From Spirochaetia bacterium (GTDB lineage: Bacteria > Spirochaetota > Spirochaetia > CAKZLE01): a DNA stretch of 55,492 bases. The stretch's first letter is position 1; each line of letters opens with the position of its first letter. The DNA lies in the NCBI GenBank assembly GCA_021736385.1, contig JAIPFY010000014.1:1-55492 (forward strand). The letters are read 5' to 3'. The translations under genes and the position numbers were made by a program. The notes under the pieces are model-generated. The model had not been told where the DNA came from, did no database searches, and worked only from the letters and a program-made list of their open reading frames with translations. Positions 9,118 through 17,018 of this stretch are shown here, one piece after another.

Positions 9118-9703
9118 GATAGCGTGAGAGGATCGCCTCATAGGCCTCGGGGGTATCGGCATCCATGATGATCTCCTCGAGGCCGCACGGGAAGTGATCT
9201 ACGCTGCAGGCGGCAAAGACCTCCCGCATCGAAGCGGTGGGAGGAAGGCTCAGGATGACTTCCCGTACAGACCCCTGCAGCAGGACCGGATGACCGGGGA
9301 CCCCGCCGAAAGAGGGCTGGATGATCTCAGGGGGATTCTCTGTGCTCAGAAAGCGATCGAGGAGCATCGTATAGGTCTGAGCGGTCACCAGAGGCAGGTC
9401 TGCGAGCATGATGAACAGCAGAGGGGCACTGCTGTGACTGATGCCCTCCTGGATCGATGAGAACATCCCCTCATGATAGATGGGGTTCTCCCATACAGAG
9501 AGCTTCTGCTTCTGCGGGGAGCTCCTCAGGTGCTCCTCGAGTGCCTGTGAGCGGTATCCCGAGACGACGATCAGATGATCTGCGACCAGTGCGGCGCTCT
9601 CGAGCACATGGTCGATCACCGGTGTGCCGCCGAGGGGGAGGAAGAGTTTCCAGGAGTTCATACGCGAAGAGGTCCCTGCTGCAGGGATGATGCAATCGAT
9701 CAT
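9104..9703 (-). CDS. MobA-like nucleotidyltransferase (MocA/YgfJ type)
   Basis: About 199 residues of a nucleotidyltransferase fold. IPAAGTSSRMNSWKLFLPLGG-like residues form the N-terminal nucleotide-binding loop (LAAGxSxRMGxxK in the family). MLADLP supplies the metal-binding Asp and GVPGHPVLL is a conserved substrate loop. The closest families are molybdenum cofactor cytidylyl- or guanylyltransferases; the exact substrate is uncertain, and no molybdoenzyme or cofactor gene lies nearby. The ATG at 9703 (MIDCII) has AAGG eight bases upstream and is preferred to the ATG at 9718, which has no ribosome-binding site. The 3' end overlaps clpB by 14 bp on the other strand. Confidence 0.82.
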   Translation of the reverse strand: MIDCIIPAAGTSSRMNSWKLFLPLGGTPVIDHVLESAALVADHLIVVSGYRSQALEEHLRSSPQKQKLSVWENPIYHEGMFSSIQEGISHSSAPLLFIMLADLPLVTAQTYTMLLDRFLSTENPPEIIQPSFGGVPGHPVLLQGSVREVILSLPPTASMREVFAACSVDHFPCGLEEIIMDADTPEAYEAILSRYLIGS

Positions 9704-9720
9704 GGAGAACCTTACCATGA

Positions 9721-9749
9721 TTGCATAAGATTGCCAATATCCCTATAAT
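9721..9749 (+). promoter_or_regulatory. Promoter of the DUF554 gene, predicting a leaderless mRNA
   Basis: TTGCAT (9721-9726), a 17-bp spacer and a perfect TATAAT (9744-9749). The expected start point, about 7 bp past the -10 box, falls at 9756-9758, on or next to the ATG at 9758. No Shine-Dalgarno sequence lies between the promoter and the gene. Confidence 0.6.
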
Positions 9750-9757
9750 CGACAGTC

Positions 9758-10495
9758 ATGATCGCAACATACATAAACTGTCTTACCGTACTCATAGGAT
9801 CGCTGCTGGGGCTGCTGTTTCGAAAGAAGATCCATGATGATCTCAAATCGGTGATCTTCGCCAGTGCCGGGCTCATCTCGCTGCTCGTCGGATTCAGCAT
9901 GGCACTGAAGACCGAGAGCTATCTGATCATGCTCCTGTCCATCGCTCTGGGCGGCGGTATCGGGTATCTGCTCGATATCGAGCAGGGGTTCATCCGGCTG
10001 GGGATCTTCTTCGAGCGAATCTCCAGCAGGAGAGGCCCTGAGGTCTCGGTGCTCGATGAGTCGAAGAACTTTGCCAAGGGATTCCTCGATGCATCGATCC
10101 TCTTCTGTGCAGGGGCCATGACCATCGTCGGGGCCATCAATGCCGGGACCATGCAGGACTATGAACTGATCCTGATCAAATCTGTCATGGACGGGTTCAT
10201 GGCGATCATGTTCGCCGCCGCATACGGGCCGGGCGTGCTCTTCTCCATCGTGACGATCCTGATCTATCAGGGCGGGATCACCCTCGCTGCAGGCTCTCTT
10301 GCCCCGCTGCTCGGAGAGCAGGGGCTCAACGGCCTCTCCGCTGTCGGCGGGGTCCTGGTCATGATGATCGGATTCAATCTGCTGTCGATCAAAGAGTTCA
10401 AGACCGCCAACTTCCTGCCCGCTCTGTTGTTCGTGCTGCTGTTCACTGCCATCTCTCCCTGGATCTCTGAGTTCTATCTCTCAGTCATCAGCTGA
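9758..10495 (+). CDS. DUF554 family membrane protein
   Basis: A 245-residue integral membrane protein with about seven hydrophobic segments, starting with IATYINCLTVLIGSLLGLL. The pattern (small residues in SLLGLLFRKKI, GGGIGYLLDIE and FCAGAMTIVGAINAG) is that of the DUF554/YdfK family, whose role is unknown; transport is often suggested. The length is close to the family norm of about 230. The ATG has no ribosome-binding site and sits right at the predicted transcription start. The gene is followed by a strong hairpin shared with the convergent glgP. Confidence 0.88.
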   Translation: MIATYINCLTVLIGSLLGLLFRKKIHDDLKSVIFASAGLISLLVGFSMALKTESYLIMLLSIALGGGIGYLLDIEQGFIRLGIFFERISSRRGPEVSVLDESKNFAKGFLDASILFCAGAMTIVGAINAGTMQDYELILIKSVMDGFMAIMFAAAYGPGVLFSIVTILIYQGGITLAAGSLAPLLGEQGLNGLSAVGGVLVMMIGFNLLSIKEFKTANFLPALLFVLLFTAISPWISEFYLSVIS

Positions 10496-10581
10496 CAGCG
10501 ACACATGACTGATCTTCATGCCCTGTTGACGGCCTATCGTCGTACCAGGGAGGGCAGGTCAGATGGTATGCACTCACACAC

Positions 10582-10619
10582 ACGAACGAGGCGCCCCTGA
10601 GAAGGGGCGCCTCGTTCGT
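10582..10619. terminator. Long GC-rich hairpin between DUF554 and glgP
   Basis: ACGAACGAGGCGCCCCT and its perfect complement form a 17-bp stem closed by a GAGA (GNRA) tetraloop. It lies between two convergent genes and probably ends transcription from both sides, although neither side has a real T-run. Confidence 0.6.
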
Positions 10620-10664
10620 ACGTACGTTGGTGGTTCGTATGGCCGGTACCGGCGGGCTCTTGCT

Positions 10665-10731
10665 CACTTGCTCACAGAGCCTGTGAGCAAGTGGTCCGGA
10701 CACAAGCTGCGAAGATGGGCAGGTGTCCGGA
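10665..10731. repeat. Two further inverted repeats downstream of glgP
   Basis: CACTTGCTCACA (10665-10676) and its complement (10682-10693) form a 12-bp stem with a 5-nt loop. TCCGGACAC (10695-10703) pairs with GTGTCCGGA (10723-10731) over a 19-nt loop. With the hairpin at 10582-10619 this makes three consecutive stems in 150 bp, 19 bp from the glgP stop codon. Confidence 0.7.
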
Positions 10732-10749
10732 TGCAGAGGTGCCGATGGG

Positions 10750-13254
10750 TCACTTCGTATACTTCTTCGCCTCATCGAGTACCGCATCATAGGCAGCAGG
10801 TTCACTGATCGGGCAGGGCTTCACTCGCCATATCTGGTCGTTGTATTCGCCGATGGTCCTGTCTGAAGAGAACTTGCCTGATGCTGCGATGTTCAGTACC
10901 GCCTTGCGGTTCCAGGCTGCACGGTCTTTGTAGAGCTCCATCGCAGCGCTGTGGGCCTTGTCATACGAGGCCAGATCAGCGAAGTGCATGTATCGGTCTC
11001 CCTCATCGAAGAGCATCTTTCGCAATGGTTCGAAGATCCCCGGCTCGGCGAAGTTGAAGAACCCGGTAGTGATCAGATCCACAGCCCGCTTGATCTCCGC
11101 ATCCCGGAAACACCAGTCATACGGTTCATAGGAGGAACGCAGAGCGCTGACCTCCTCGGCGGTATGGCCGAAGATGAACTCGTTCTCCTCTCCCGCCTCC
11201 TCGACGATCTCGATGTTCGCCCCATCGAGGGTCCCGATGGTCAGAGCCCCGTTGCACATGAACTTCATGTTCCCGGTACCTGAGGCTTCGGTGCCTGCGG
11301 TGGAGATCTGTTCTGAGATATCAGTCGCGGGGATGATCTTCTCAGCCATCGATACCCGGTAGTTGGGCATGAAGTAGACCTTCAGTGCACCCCCGATGGC
11401 CTGGTCGCTGTTGATCACCTGGGAGATGTTGTTGATCAGCTTGATGATGAGTTTGGCCATCATATAGCCAGGGGCGGCCTTCCCGCCGAAGAGGAAGGTG
11501 ATCGGGGTGAAGTCTTCGGGGATACCGTCTTTCAGGCGATTGTAGATCATGACGATATGCAGCGCATTGAGCAGCTGTCGCTTGTACTCATGGATACGTT
11601 TGACCTGCACATCGAAGATGCTGTAGGGGTCGATCTCCCAGCCGAACTCTGCCTTGAGGTAGTTTGCAGCCTCCTTCTTCGCCGTGAGTTTGACCGTATC
11701 GAAGGCCTCCAGGAAGGCCGGGTCCTCAGCATGGGGCTTGAGAGCGGTGAGACTGGAGAAGTCGGTGATCCAAGAACTGCCGATGGTCCGGGTGATCAGC
11801 TCGGCCAGGGGAGGGTTGGAACTGAGCAGCCATCTGCGCTGGGTGATCCCGTTGGTCTTGTTGTTGAACCGTTCGGGGAAGATGCTGGCGAGCTCGGGGA
11901 ACATGGTGCTCTTGAGCAGCTGGGTATGCAGGGCGGCGACACCGTTGGTCGAGTGTGAACCCACGATACAGAGGTTCGCCATGCGGACCTCTTTGGTGAA
12001 CCCCTCTTCGATGATGCTGATCTTTCGCAAGGTCGCATGGTCTCCGGGGAAGAAGGTGATCGCCTTCTGAAGGAATCGCTGATTGATCTCGAAGATGATC
12101 TGCAGATGTCTGGGCAGGTTCCTCTCGAGCATCTCGACCGGCCACTTCTCCAGAGCTTCGGGCATGAGGGTATGGTTGGTATACCCGAGGGTCCGGACGG
12201 TCACATCCCAGGCCTGCTCCCAGGAGAGTCCCTCATCATCGATGAGGATCCGCATCAGTTCGGGGACCGCGAGGGAGGGGTGGGTGTCATTCATCTGTAT
12301 CGCGGCATAGTCGGGGAACTGCATCCAGGACTTGCCGGTCTTCCTGAATCTTCTGATGATGTCGGCAAGCGAGCAGGCGACGAAGAAGTACTGCTGCTGG
12401 AGCCGCAGCTCCTTACCGAGATAGAGGTTGTCGTTGGGGTAGAGGACCTGGGTGAGGTTCTCTGCCATCACCTTGGACTTCACCGCTTCGACATAATCGC
12501 CCTCGTTGAAGTCCTGGAAGTTGAAGTCCTCTGCGGCCTTGGCGCTCCAGAGTCTCAGTGTGTTGACGGTCTTCCCGCCGAACCCGACGATCGGCATGTC
12601 GTAGGCGACCCCGATGACCTGATTGGTATCGAGCCATTTATAGTAGGTCCTGCCGTGCTCGGTGATCGTCTCGGTGTGTCCGCCGAAATTGACCTGGAAG
12701 GTCAGATCCCGTCTCTCGATCTCCCAGGGGTTCCCGTGGCGGAGCCAGTTGTCAGGCTGTTCGACCTGATAGCCCAGTTCGATCTTCTGTCTGAAGATCC
12801 CGTAGTTGTAGCGAAGACCGTATCCGTATGCAGGGAGGTCCATGGTAGCCATGGAGTCAAGGAAGCAGGCTGCCAGTCTGCCGAGGCCTCCGTTTCCGAT
12901 ACCGGCATCCACCTCATGCTCTATGATCTCCTCATAGGTGTAGCCCAGCTCATTGAGCGCTGTGCGCACCTCCTTCTCCAGTCCCAGGTTGATGACATTG
13001 TTGGTCATCGCCCGTCCCATGAGGAACTCGAGTGAGAGATAGTAGATGCGTTTGACATGTCTGTCATGATGCGTCTGCAGGGTATGCGTCCACTGATGCA
13101 TGATCCTGTCCCGTACGGTATATGCCAAAGCCATGAATCGATCATGGTCCGTAGCTGAATAACGATCACTTCCAATAGAATATTTCAGATGTTCAGCATA
13201 GTCCCATTTGATCGATTCGACCTCATTTCCCATTCGAATATGCGTAGGATCCAT
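10750..13254 (-). CDS. glgP: Glycogen/alpha-glucan phosphorylase
   Basis: An 834-residue enzyme that releases glucose-1-phosphate from the non-reducing ends of alpha-1,4-glucans. The family signature EASGTGNMKFMCNGA is present; its Lys binds pyridoxal phosphate. GIGNGGLGRLAACFLDS near residues 120-135 is another strongly conserved stretch. The length is close to E. coli GlgP (815) and MalP (797). The ATG at 13254 is preceded by a strong GGGAGGG ribosome-binding site. No other glycogen gene lies nearby. The promoter and a palindromic operator candidate sit just upstream. Substrate preference (glycogen or maltodextrin) cannot be decided here. Confidence 0.97.
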   Translation of the reverse strand: MDPTHIRMGNEVESIKWDYAEHLKYSIGSDRYSATDHDRFMALAYTVRDRIMHQWTHTLQTHHDRHVKRIYYLSLEFLMGRAMTNNVINLGLEKEVRTALNELGYTYEEIIEHEVDAGIGNGGLGRLAACFLDSMATMDLPAYGYGLRYNYGIFRQKIELGYQVEQPDNWLRHGNPWEIERRDLTFQVNFGGHTETITEHGRTYYKWLDTNQVIGVAYDMPIVGFGGKTVNTLRLWSAKAAEDFNFQDFNEGDYVEAVKSKVMAENLTQVLYPNDNLYLGKELRLQQQYFFVACSLADIIRRFRKTGKSWMQFPDYAAIQMNDTHPSLAVPELMRILIDDEGLSWEQAWDVTVRTLGYTNHTLMPEALEKWPVEMLERNLPRHLQIIFEINQRFLQKAITFFPGDHATLRKISIIEEGFTKEVRMANLCIVGSHSTNGVAALHTQLLKSTMFPELASIFPERFNNKTNGITQRRWLLSSNPPLAELITRTIGSSWITDFSSLTALKPHAEDPAFLEAFDTVKLTAKKEAANYLKAEFGWEIDPYSIFDVQVKRIHEYKRQLLNALHIVMIYNRLKDGIPEDFTPITFLFGGKAAPGYMMAKLIIKLINNISQVINSDQAIGGALKVYFMPNYRVSMAEKIIPATDISEQISTAGTEASGTGNMKFMCNGALTIGTLDGANIEIVEEAGEENEFIFGHTAEEVSALRSSYEPYDWCFRDAEIKRAVDLITTGFFNFAEPGIFEPLRKMLFDEGDRYMHFADLASYDKAHSAAMELYKDRAAWNRKAVLNIAASGKFSSDRTIGEYNDQIWRVKPCPISEPAAYDAVLDEAKKYTK

Positions 13255-13267
13255 AATCCCTCCCTTG

Positions 13268-13323
13268 TAAACCGGTTTAGTAGCTCTACATCAACTATAC
13301 ACATAACATGAGACTATTTTCAA
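13268..13323 (-). promoter_or_regulatory. glgP promoter with LacI-type operator
   Basis: On the minus strand TTGAAA (13318-13323) is 18 bp from TATAGT (13294-13299), so transcription should start near 13287. Immediately downstream, TAAACCGGTTTA (13268-13279) is a perfect 12-bp palindrome with the central CG and flanking A/T runs typical of LacI-family operators. Its place between start point and ribosome-binding site suits a repressor that responds to a sugar. Confidence 0.5.
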
Positions 13324-13341
13324 TACTAGCTATAAAATCTA

Positions 13342-13370
13342 TTGACAAAAAGAGATTGCTTTGGTACTTT
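13342..13370 (+). promoter_or_regulatory. Promoter of the tRNA-Thr/rpmG/secE/nusG cluster
   Basis: A perfect TTGACA (13342-13347), a 17-bp spacer, and an extended -10 TGG-TACTTT (13362-13370). Transcription would begin near 13377, about 44 nt before tRNA-Thr. It is the only strong promoter seen before the rplK promoter at 14722. Confidence 0.65.
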
Positions 13371-13420
13371 TCAGCCTACGTGGTTTTGTCTTCGAACAGC
13401 AGTGAGAAGGCGCACCAAAC

Positions 13421-13493
13421 GCCCCTGTAGCTCAGTCGGTAGAGCACCACCATGGTAAGGTGGGGGTCATCGGTTCAAATCCGATCGGGGGCT
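13421..13493 (+). tRNA. tRNA-Thr (anticodon GGT)
   Basis: A full cloverleaf: acceptor GCCCCTG pairs with CGGGGGC, D-stem GCTC/GAGC, anticodon stem CCACC/GGTGG around the loop ATGGTAA, and T-arm ATCGG-TTCAAAT-CCGAT. The anticodon GGT reads ACC and ACT. The discriminator base is T, and the 3' CCA is not encoded. Confidence 0.96.
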
Positions 13494-13592
13494 CGATGTG
13501 GTACTGCAAAGCGGGTTATATCTGTGCAGTGCATCATATGGTTGTTATAACTTGGCTGATGTACCCGAGATCAGTTAGTTTGGGAGACGATG

Positions 13593-13769
13593 ATGGCAAG
13601 TAAGAAGAAAGGTCCTGTAGAGAAGATTGCTCTTCAGTGTACCGAGTGTAAACGGAGAAACTATACGACTTCGAAGAACCGAAGGAACATTCAGGAAAAA
13701 CTTGAGTTCATGAAATACTGCAAGTTCGACCAGAAACACACGCTTCATCGGGAAACGAAGATCAAATAG
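13593..13769 (+). CDS. rpmG: 50S ribosomal protein L33
   Basis: A 58-residue protein ([19 protein letters not shown]...), a small zinc-ribbon component of the large subunit near the E site. Cys16, Cys19 and Cys43 are kept, but the fourth position (46) is Asp instead of Cys, giving CxxC...CxxD. GGGAG six bases upstream supports the ATG at 13593 over the adjacent ATG at 13590. It lies between two tRNA genes and before secE-nusG, a common arrangement. The frame is too short for many gene finders. Confidence 0.93.
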   Translation: MASKKKGPVEKIALQCTECKRRNYTTSKNRRNIQEKLEFMKYCKFDQKHTLHRETKIK

Positions 13770-13796
13770 TCGACATATGTGAATTGCGAATGTTAT

Positions 13797-13870
13797 AGGT
13801 CAGTAGCTCCAACGGCTAGAGCGCCGGTCTCCAAAACCGGATGTTGAAGGTTCGAATCCTTCCTGACCTG
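13797..13870 (+). tRNA. tRNA-Trp (anticodon CCA)
   Basis: Acceptor AGGTCAG pairs with CTGACCT, D-stem GCTC/GAGC, anticodon stem CCGGT/ACCGG around the loop CTCCAAA, and T-arm GAAGG-TTCGAAT-CCTTC. The discriminator is G, as in other bacterial tRNA-Trp. CCA is not encoded. It is probably cut from the rpmG-secE transcript. Confidence 0.96.
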
Positions 13871-13898
13871 CTTTTTCTTTTTTCCGTCGGAGTTAGTA

Positions 13899-14078
13899 AT
13901 GAAAAAACTGATCAAGTATCTGAAAGAAAGCTACCTTGAGATGAAGAAGGTCGTATGGCCGACACCGGAAACAGTGGTCTCATCGACGAAGGTAGTCTTA
14001 GTATCGACTCTCATCTTTGCCGTAGTGTTGGGCCTGGTGGATTATCTCTTGCTTGAGGGTCTTTATCTTATCTTCTAG
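13899..14078 (+). CDS. secE: Preprotein translocase subunit SecE
   Basis: A 59-residue, single-helix form of SecE, the clamp subunit of the SecYEG channel. The amphipathic region KESYLEMKKVVWPTPETVV contains the family signature (E-x-x-K-V-x-W-P), followed by one transmembrane helix, VVLVSTLIFAVVLGLVDYLLL. It is short like Gram-positive and spirochaete SecE, compared with 127 residues in E. coli. GGAG lies seven bases before the ATG. It sits 33 bp before nusG, as in most bacteria. Its partner SecY is at 36629. Confidence 0.95.
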   Translation: MKKLIKYLKESYLEMKKVVWPTPETVVSSTKVVLVSTLIFAVVLGLVDYLLLEGLYLIF

Positions 14079-14111
14079 TATGATCACTGTATTAGAATAC
14101 ATGGAGTAAGT

Positions 14112-14666
14112 ATGGCCAAAGGCTGGTATGTAGTTCACACCTATTCAGGGTATGAGAACAAGATTGAGAAGACCATCAGGAAACTGATGGAAGATCCTAA
14201 GATCGCAGAGACCGTCTTCGACATCAAGGTCCCCTCGGAAGAGGTGGTAGAAGTCAAAGATGGGAAACGAAAGACCTCGATGAAGAAGATCCTTCCCGGA
14301 TACATCCTGCTTGAGATGGATCTCCCGAATATCGGATGGAAATATCCGTGTTCGATGATCCGCCGGATCCAGGGCGTGACCGGTTTCGTGGGTTCGCGTG
14401 ATGGATCGAAACCTCAGCCGATATCGGATGAAGAGGCTCGCCGGATCTTCCAGAAGACCGGGGACATCAAATCTGACAAGGCAGCCAGACCGAGACAGTC
14501 TTTCACTATTGGAGAGCGGGTCAAGATCATCGAAGGTCCGTTCGATACCTTCACCGGAACGGTGGAAGAGGTCAACCTCGACCGAGGTAAGCTCAAGGTC
14601 ATGGTCGGTATCTTTGGTCGTTCGACACCGGTAGAGGTGAATTTCCTTCAGGTGGAGAAGATCTAG
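14112..14666 (+). CDS. nusG: Transcription termination/antitermination factor NusG
   Basis: A 184-residue protein. The NGN domain (GWYVVHTYSGYENKIEKTI at the N-terminus) binds RNA polymerase at the clamp. The C-terminal KOW domain (GERVKIIEGPFDTFTGTVEEV, about residues 130-184) contacts Rho or ribosomal protein S10. The length matches E. coli NusG (181). GGAG is six bases upstream of the ATG. It ends the secE-nusG unit before a new promoter and leader for rplK. Confidence 0.97.
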   Translation: MAKGWYVVHTYSGYENKIEKTIRKLMEDPKIAETVFDIKVPSEEVVEVKDGKRKTSMKKILPGYILLEMDLPNIGWKYPCSMIRRIQGVTGFVGSRDGSKPQPISDEEARRIFQKTGDIKSDKAARPRQSFTIGERVKIIEGPFDTFTGTVEEVNLDRGKLKVMVGIFGRSTPVEVNFLQVEKI

Positions 14667-14721
14667 AGGCGTAGGCCTCTTGCCTGAGTGTACCAAAACG
14701 GGATATGTTCCCGTCTGATGT

Positions 14722-14846
14722 TTGACATATATACTGTTTAATAACATATATAGTGCCCCTTCCCGAGGGGTCTTCGTATCGCCTTGGGAAGTGTAGGGAG
14801 CTTGTCGTTGACAAGCGTTTGAACCAGCATGAAGATCTACTTCATG
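14722..14846 (+). promoter_or_regulatory. Promoter and structured leader of the rplK-rplA unit
   Basis: TTGACA (14722-14727) lies 19 bp from TATATA (14747-14752), a long but possible spacing. The leader then holds CCCC...GGGG (from 14757), GCTTGTC-GTT-GACAAGC (14800-14816) and CATGAAG-ATCTA-CTTCATG (14828-14846), the last just before the ribosome-binding site of rplK. L1 represses its own operon by binding the rplK-rplA message in other bacteria, so an L1 site here is plausible but was not identified. ACGGG...CCCGT at about 14699-14715 may end part of the nusG transcripts. Confidence 0.45.
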
Positions 14847-14861
14847 TGAAGGAGAACTGTT

Positions 14862-15293
14862 ATGGCTAAGAAAAAGGTTACTGCGATCATTAAATTGCAG
14901 GTACCAGCACAGAAAGCTACACCAGCACCCCCAGTGGGACCAGCTCTTGGACCCCACGGTGTGAGTGCACCACAATTCGTACAGCAGTTCAATGACAAGA
15001 CGAAGAACCTCGAAGCAGGTTTGACCGTCCCTGTCGTGATCACGGTGTATGCAGACCGAAGTTTCACATTCATCATCAAGACTCCGCCTGCAGCTGTACT
15101 TGTCAAGAAAGCCTGTGGAATCAGCAAAGGTTCCGGGGAACCCCACAAAGTGAAAGTCGCGAAGATCACTCACGACCAGCTCAAAGAGATCGCTGAACTG
15201 AAGATGCCGGACCTGAATGCGAACGACATCGATGCAGGTATCAAGATCATCGCCGGTACTGCAAGAAGTATGGGCGTAGAGGTGGAGGGGTAG
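14862..15293 (+). CDS. rplK: 50S ribosomal protein L11
   Basis: A 143-residue large-subunit stalk-base protein that binds 23S rRNA helices 43-44 and helps EF-G and RelA function. The N-terminal [11 protein letters not shown] loop is conserved; its prolines lie in the thiostrepton-binding region. The C-terminal RNA-binding domain holds [20 protein letters not shown] precedes the ATG. Two bp separate it from rplA, with which it is co-transcribed. Confidence 0.98.
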   Translation: MAKKKVTAIIKLQVPAQKATPAPPVGPALGPHGVSAPQFVQQFNDKTKNLEAGLTVPVVITVYADRSFTFIIKTPPAAVLVKKACGISKGSGEPHKVKVAKITHDQLKEIAELKMPDLNANDIDAGIKIIAGTARSMGVEVEG

Positions 15294-15295
15294 TT

Positions 15296-15976
15296 ATGAA
15301 GCGAGGAAAGAAATACAAAGAAGCGCTTACGAAAGTCGACCGTGAGGCCTTCTATGGCCTTGGAGACGCACTTGCACTGCTCAAGGATATGTCCTTCGCG
15401 AAGTTCGACGAGACCGTCGAACTGGCTGTGAAGCTGAACATCAAGAGAAGCCAGTCTGTCCGAGATACCGTCGTACTGCCGAACCAGTTCTCAGAAGAGA
15501 AGAAGGTCCTGGTCTTCGCTCGAGGCGAGAAAGCTGATGAAGCCAGAGAAGCCGGCGCCACCTATGTCGGGGATGTCGATCTGGTCGAGAAGATCAGAGG
15601 CGGATGGCTGGACTTCGATGTCGCAGTCGCTACCCCTGATATGATGAAGGATGTAGGTCGTCTGGGACCGATCCTCGGTCGTCGAGGACTGATGCCTAAC
15701 CCCAAGACCCGAACGGTGACGTTCGACATCAAGGCAGCTCTTGCTGAATTGAAGAAAGGTCGAGTGGAGTTCAGGGCCGACAAGACCGGTGTGATCCACC
15801 TGGCTATCGGCAAGGTGTCCATGGAAGCTGATAAGGTAGCTGAGAACGTACAGCTTGTGATCAAAGAGATCGTGCGTAAGAAACCGAGCGATGTGAAAGG
15901 CGATTTCGTAAAGAGCGTCGCAATCTCTTCTACCATGGGACCCGGAGTCAAACTTGACGCACGGGCTCTGCAGTAG
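15296..15976 (+). CDS. rplA: 50S ribosomal protein L1
   Basis: A 226-residue protein of the mobile L1 stalk, which helps release deacylated tRNA from the E site. It carries the family signature [11 protein letters not shown]. It also acts as a translational repressor of its own operon in well-studied bacteria. It starts 2 bp after the rplK stop codon, so translation is likely coupled. Length is near the usual 230. Confidence 0.98.
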   Translation: MKRGKKYKEALTKVDREAFYGLGDALALLKDMSFAKFDETVELAVKLNIKRSQSVRDTVVLPNQFSEEKKVLVFARGEKADEAREAGATYVGDVDLVEKIRGGWLDFDVAVATPDMMKDVGRLGPILGRRGLMPNPKTRTVTFDIKAALAELKKGRVEFRADKTGVIHLAIGKVSMEADKVAENVQLVIKEIVRKKPSDVKGDFVKSVAISSTMGPGVKLDARALQ

Positions 15977-15991
15977 GATAGGGGGTATAAT

Positions 15992-16522
15992 ATGGCTGAT
16001 TACCAGATAAAAGTACAGCAGTCCAAGGTCGATGCCATCGAAGCATTGAAGAGCGAGTTCGAACAGGTGAGTGATTACATCTTCACCGACTACCGTGGAC
16101 TCACGGTGGAACAGATCACCGATCTGCGTGCGAAGCTCAGAGAGCATGATGCATCCTATAAAGTCGTGAAGAACCGATTCGCAAAGATCGCTCTTCAGAA
16201 CCTGGACAGACCAGCTGTCGATGAGTATTTGAAAGGGCCTACGGCCATGGTGCTCCCTACGGGAGAATCAGGACCGGTGGCAAAGATCCTGGTCGAGTTC
16301 GCCAAGACCTCAGTGGTGACGATCAAGGGTGGTATTCTGAACAATAATGTGTTCAATGCCCAGCAAGTCGAAGATTTCAGCAGACTGCCGACACGAAACG
16401 AGCTGCTGGCATCCCTCATGGGTACCATGCGTGCACCGGTACAGAATATTGTATATGTGCTGAACGCGGTACCGACCAAACTCGTGCGTACTCTGCAAGC
16501 AGTTGCAGAAGCAAAAGAATAA
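15992..16522 (+). CDS. rplJ: 50S ribosomal protein L10
   Basis: A 176-residue protein (E. coli 165) that anchors L7/L12 dimers to the ribosome through its C-terminal helix. The N-terminal half has the usual YRGLTVEQITDLRAKLRE and VVKNRFAKIAL segments that bind 23S rRNA next to L11. Only 15 bp separate it from rplA, so there is no room for the long L10-binding leader of E. coli. The start is preceded by GGGGGT. Confidence 0.97.
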   Translation: MADYQIKVQQSKVDAIEALKSEFEQVSDYIFTDYRGLTVEQITDLRAKLREHDASYKVVKNRFAKIALQNLDRPAVDEYLKGPTAMVLPTGESGPVAKILVEFAKTSVVTIKGGILNNNVFNAQQVEDFSRLPTRNELLASLMGTMRAPVQNIVYVLNAVPTKLVRTLQAVAEAKE

Positions 16523-16560
16523 GCGACATTAGTCTTCTGTTCGTAGCATGCTACTGTCGC
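16523..16560 (+). promoter_or_regulatory. Hairpin between rplJ and rplL
   Basis: GCGACA (16523-16528) pairs with TGTCGC (16555-16560), and the perfect palindrome GTAGCATGCTAC (16543-16554) lies inside. There is no T-run. Such a structure could stabilise the rplL message or help its separate translation; L7/L12 is needed in more copies than L10. Confidence 0.35.
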
Positions 16561-16594
16561 AACATACAAATTTATTGAAGAAGGAGAAGATAAT

Positions 16595-16975
16595 ATGGCT
16601 ACCAAAGATGAAATTTTAGAAGCTATCGCAAACATGACTGTACTTGAGGTCTCAGAACTGATCAAAGCAATGGAGGAGAAGTTCGGCGTGACCGCAGCTG
16701 CTCCCGTAGCTGTAGCTGCCGGCGGCGCTGCTGCTGCACCTGTTGAAGAAGTCGAAGAGCAGACAGAGTTCGATGTCATCCTCAAGAGCATCGCTGACGG
16801 GAAGAAGATCCCCGTGATCAAGGCTGTTCGAGCTATCACCGGTCTTGGACTGAAAGAGGCGAAAGACGTTGTTGAAGCGGGCGATAAGGCAGTCAAAGAA
16901 GGCGTATCCAAGGAAGAAGCAGCAACAGTTAAGGCGAAACTTGAAGAAGCTGGCGCAGTTGTTGAAGTTAAATAA
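16595..16975 (+). CDS. rplL: 50S ribosomal protein L7/L12
   Basis: A 126-residue stalk protein that recruits translation GTPases. The N-terminal dimerisation and L10-binding part comes first. A flexible Ala/Gly/Val hinge ([15 protein letters not shown], about 38-53) follows. The globular C-terminal domain has the conserved [21 protein letters not shown] strong AAGGAGA ribosome-binding site is present. Confidence 0.98.
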   Translation: MATKDEILEAIANMTVLEVSELIKAMEEKFGVTAAAPVAVAAGGAAAAPVEEVEEQTEFDVILKSIADGKKIPVIKAVRAITGLGLKEAKDVVEAGDKAVKEGVSKEEAATVKAKLEEAGAVVEVK

Positions 16976-17018
16976 CACTTTTTCCCAAGACGTATATCAC
17001 ATGAAGACTTCTGCTGAT

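Noticed and set aside
12037..13035. 332-codon open frame on the plus strand inside glgP
   Set aside because: Antisense shadow of glgP; its Leu/Gly/Asp/Val pattern mirrors glgP codons and shows no domain.
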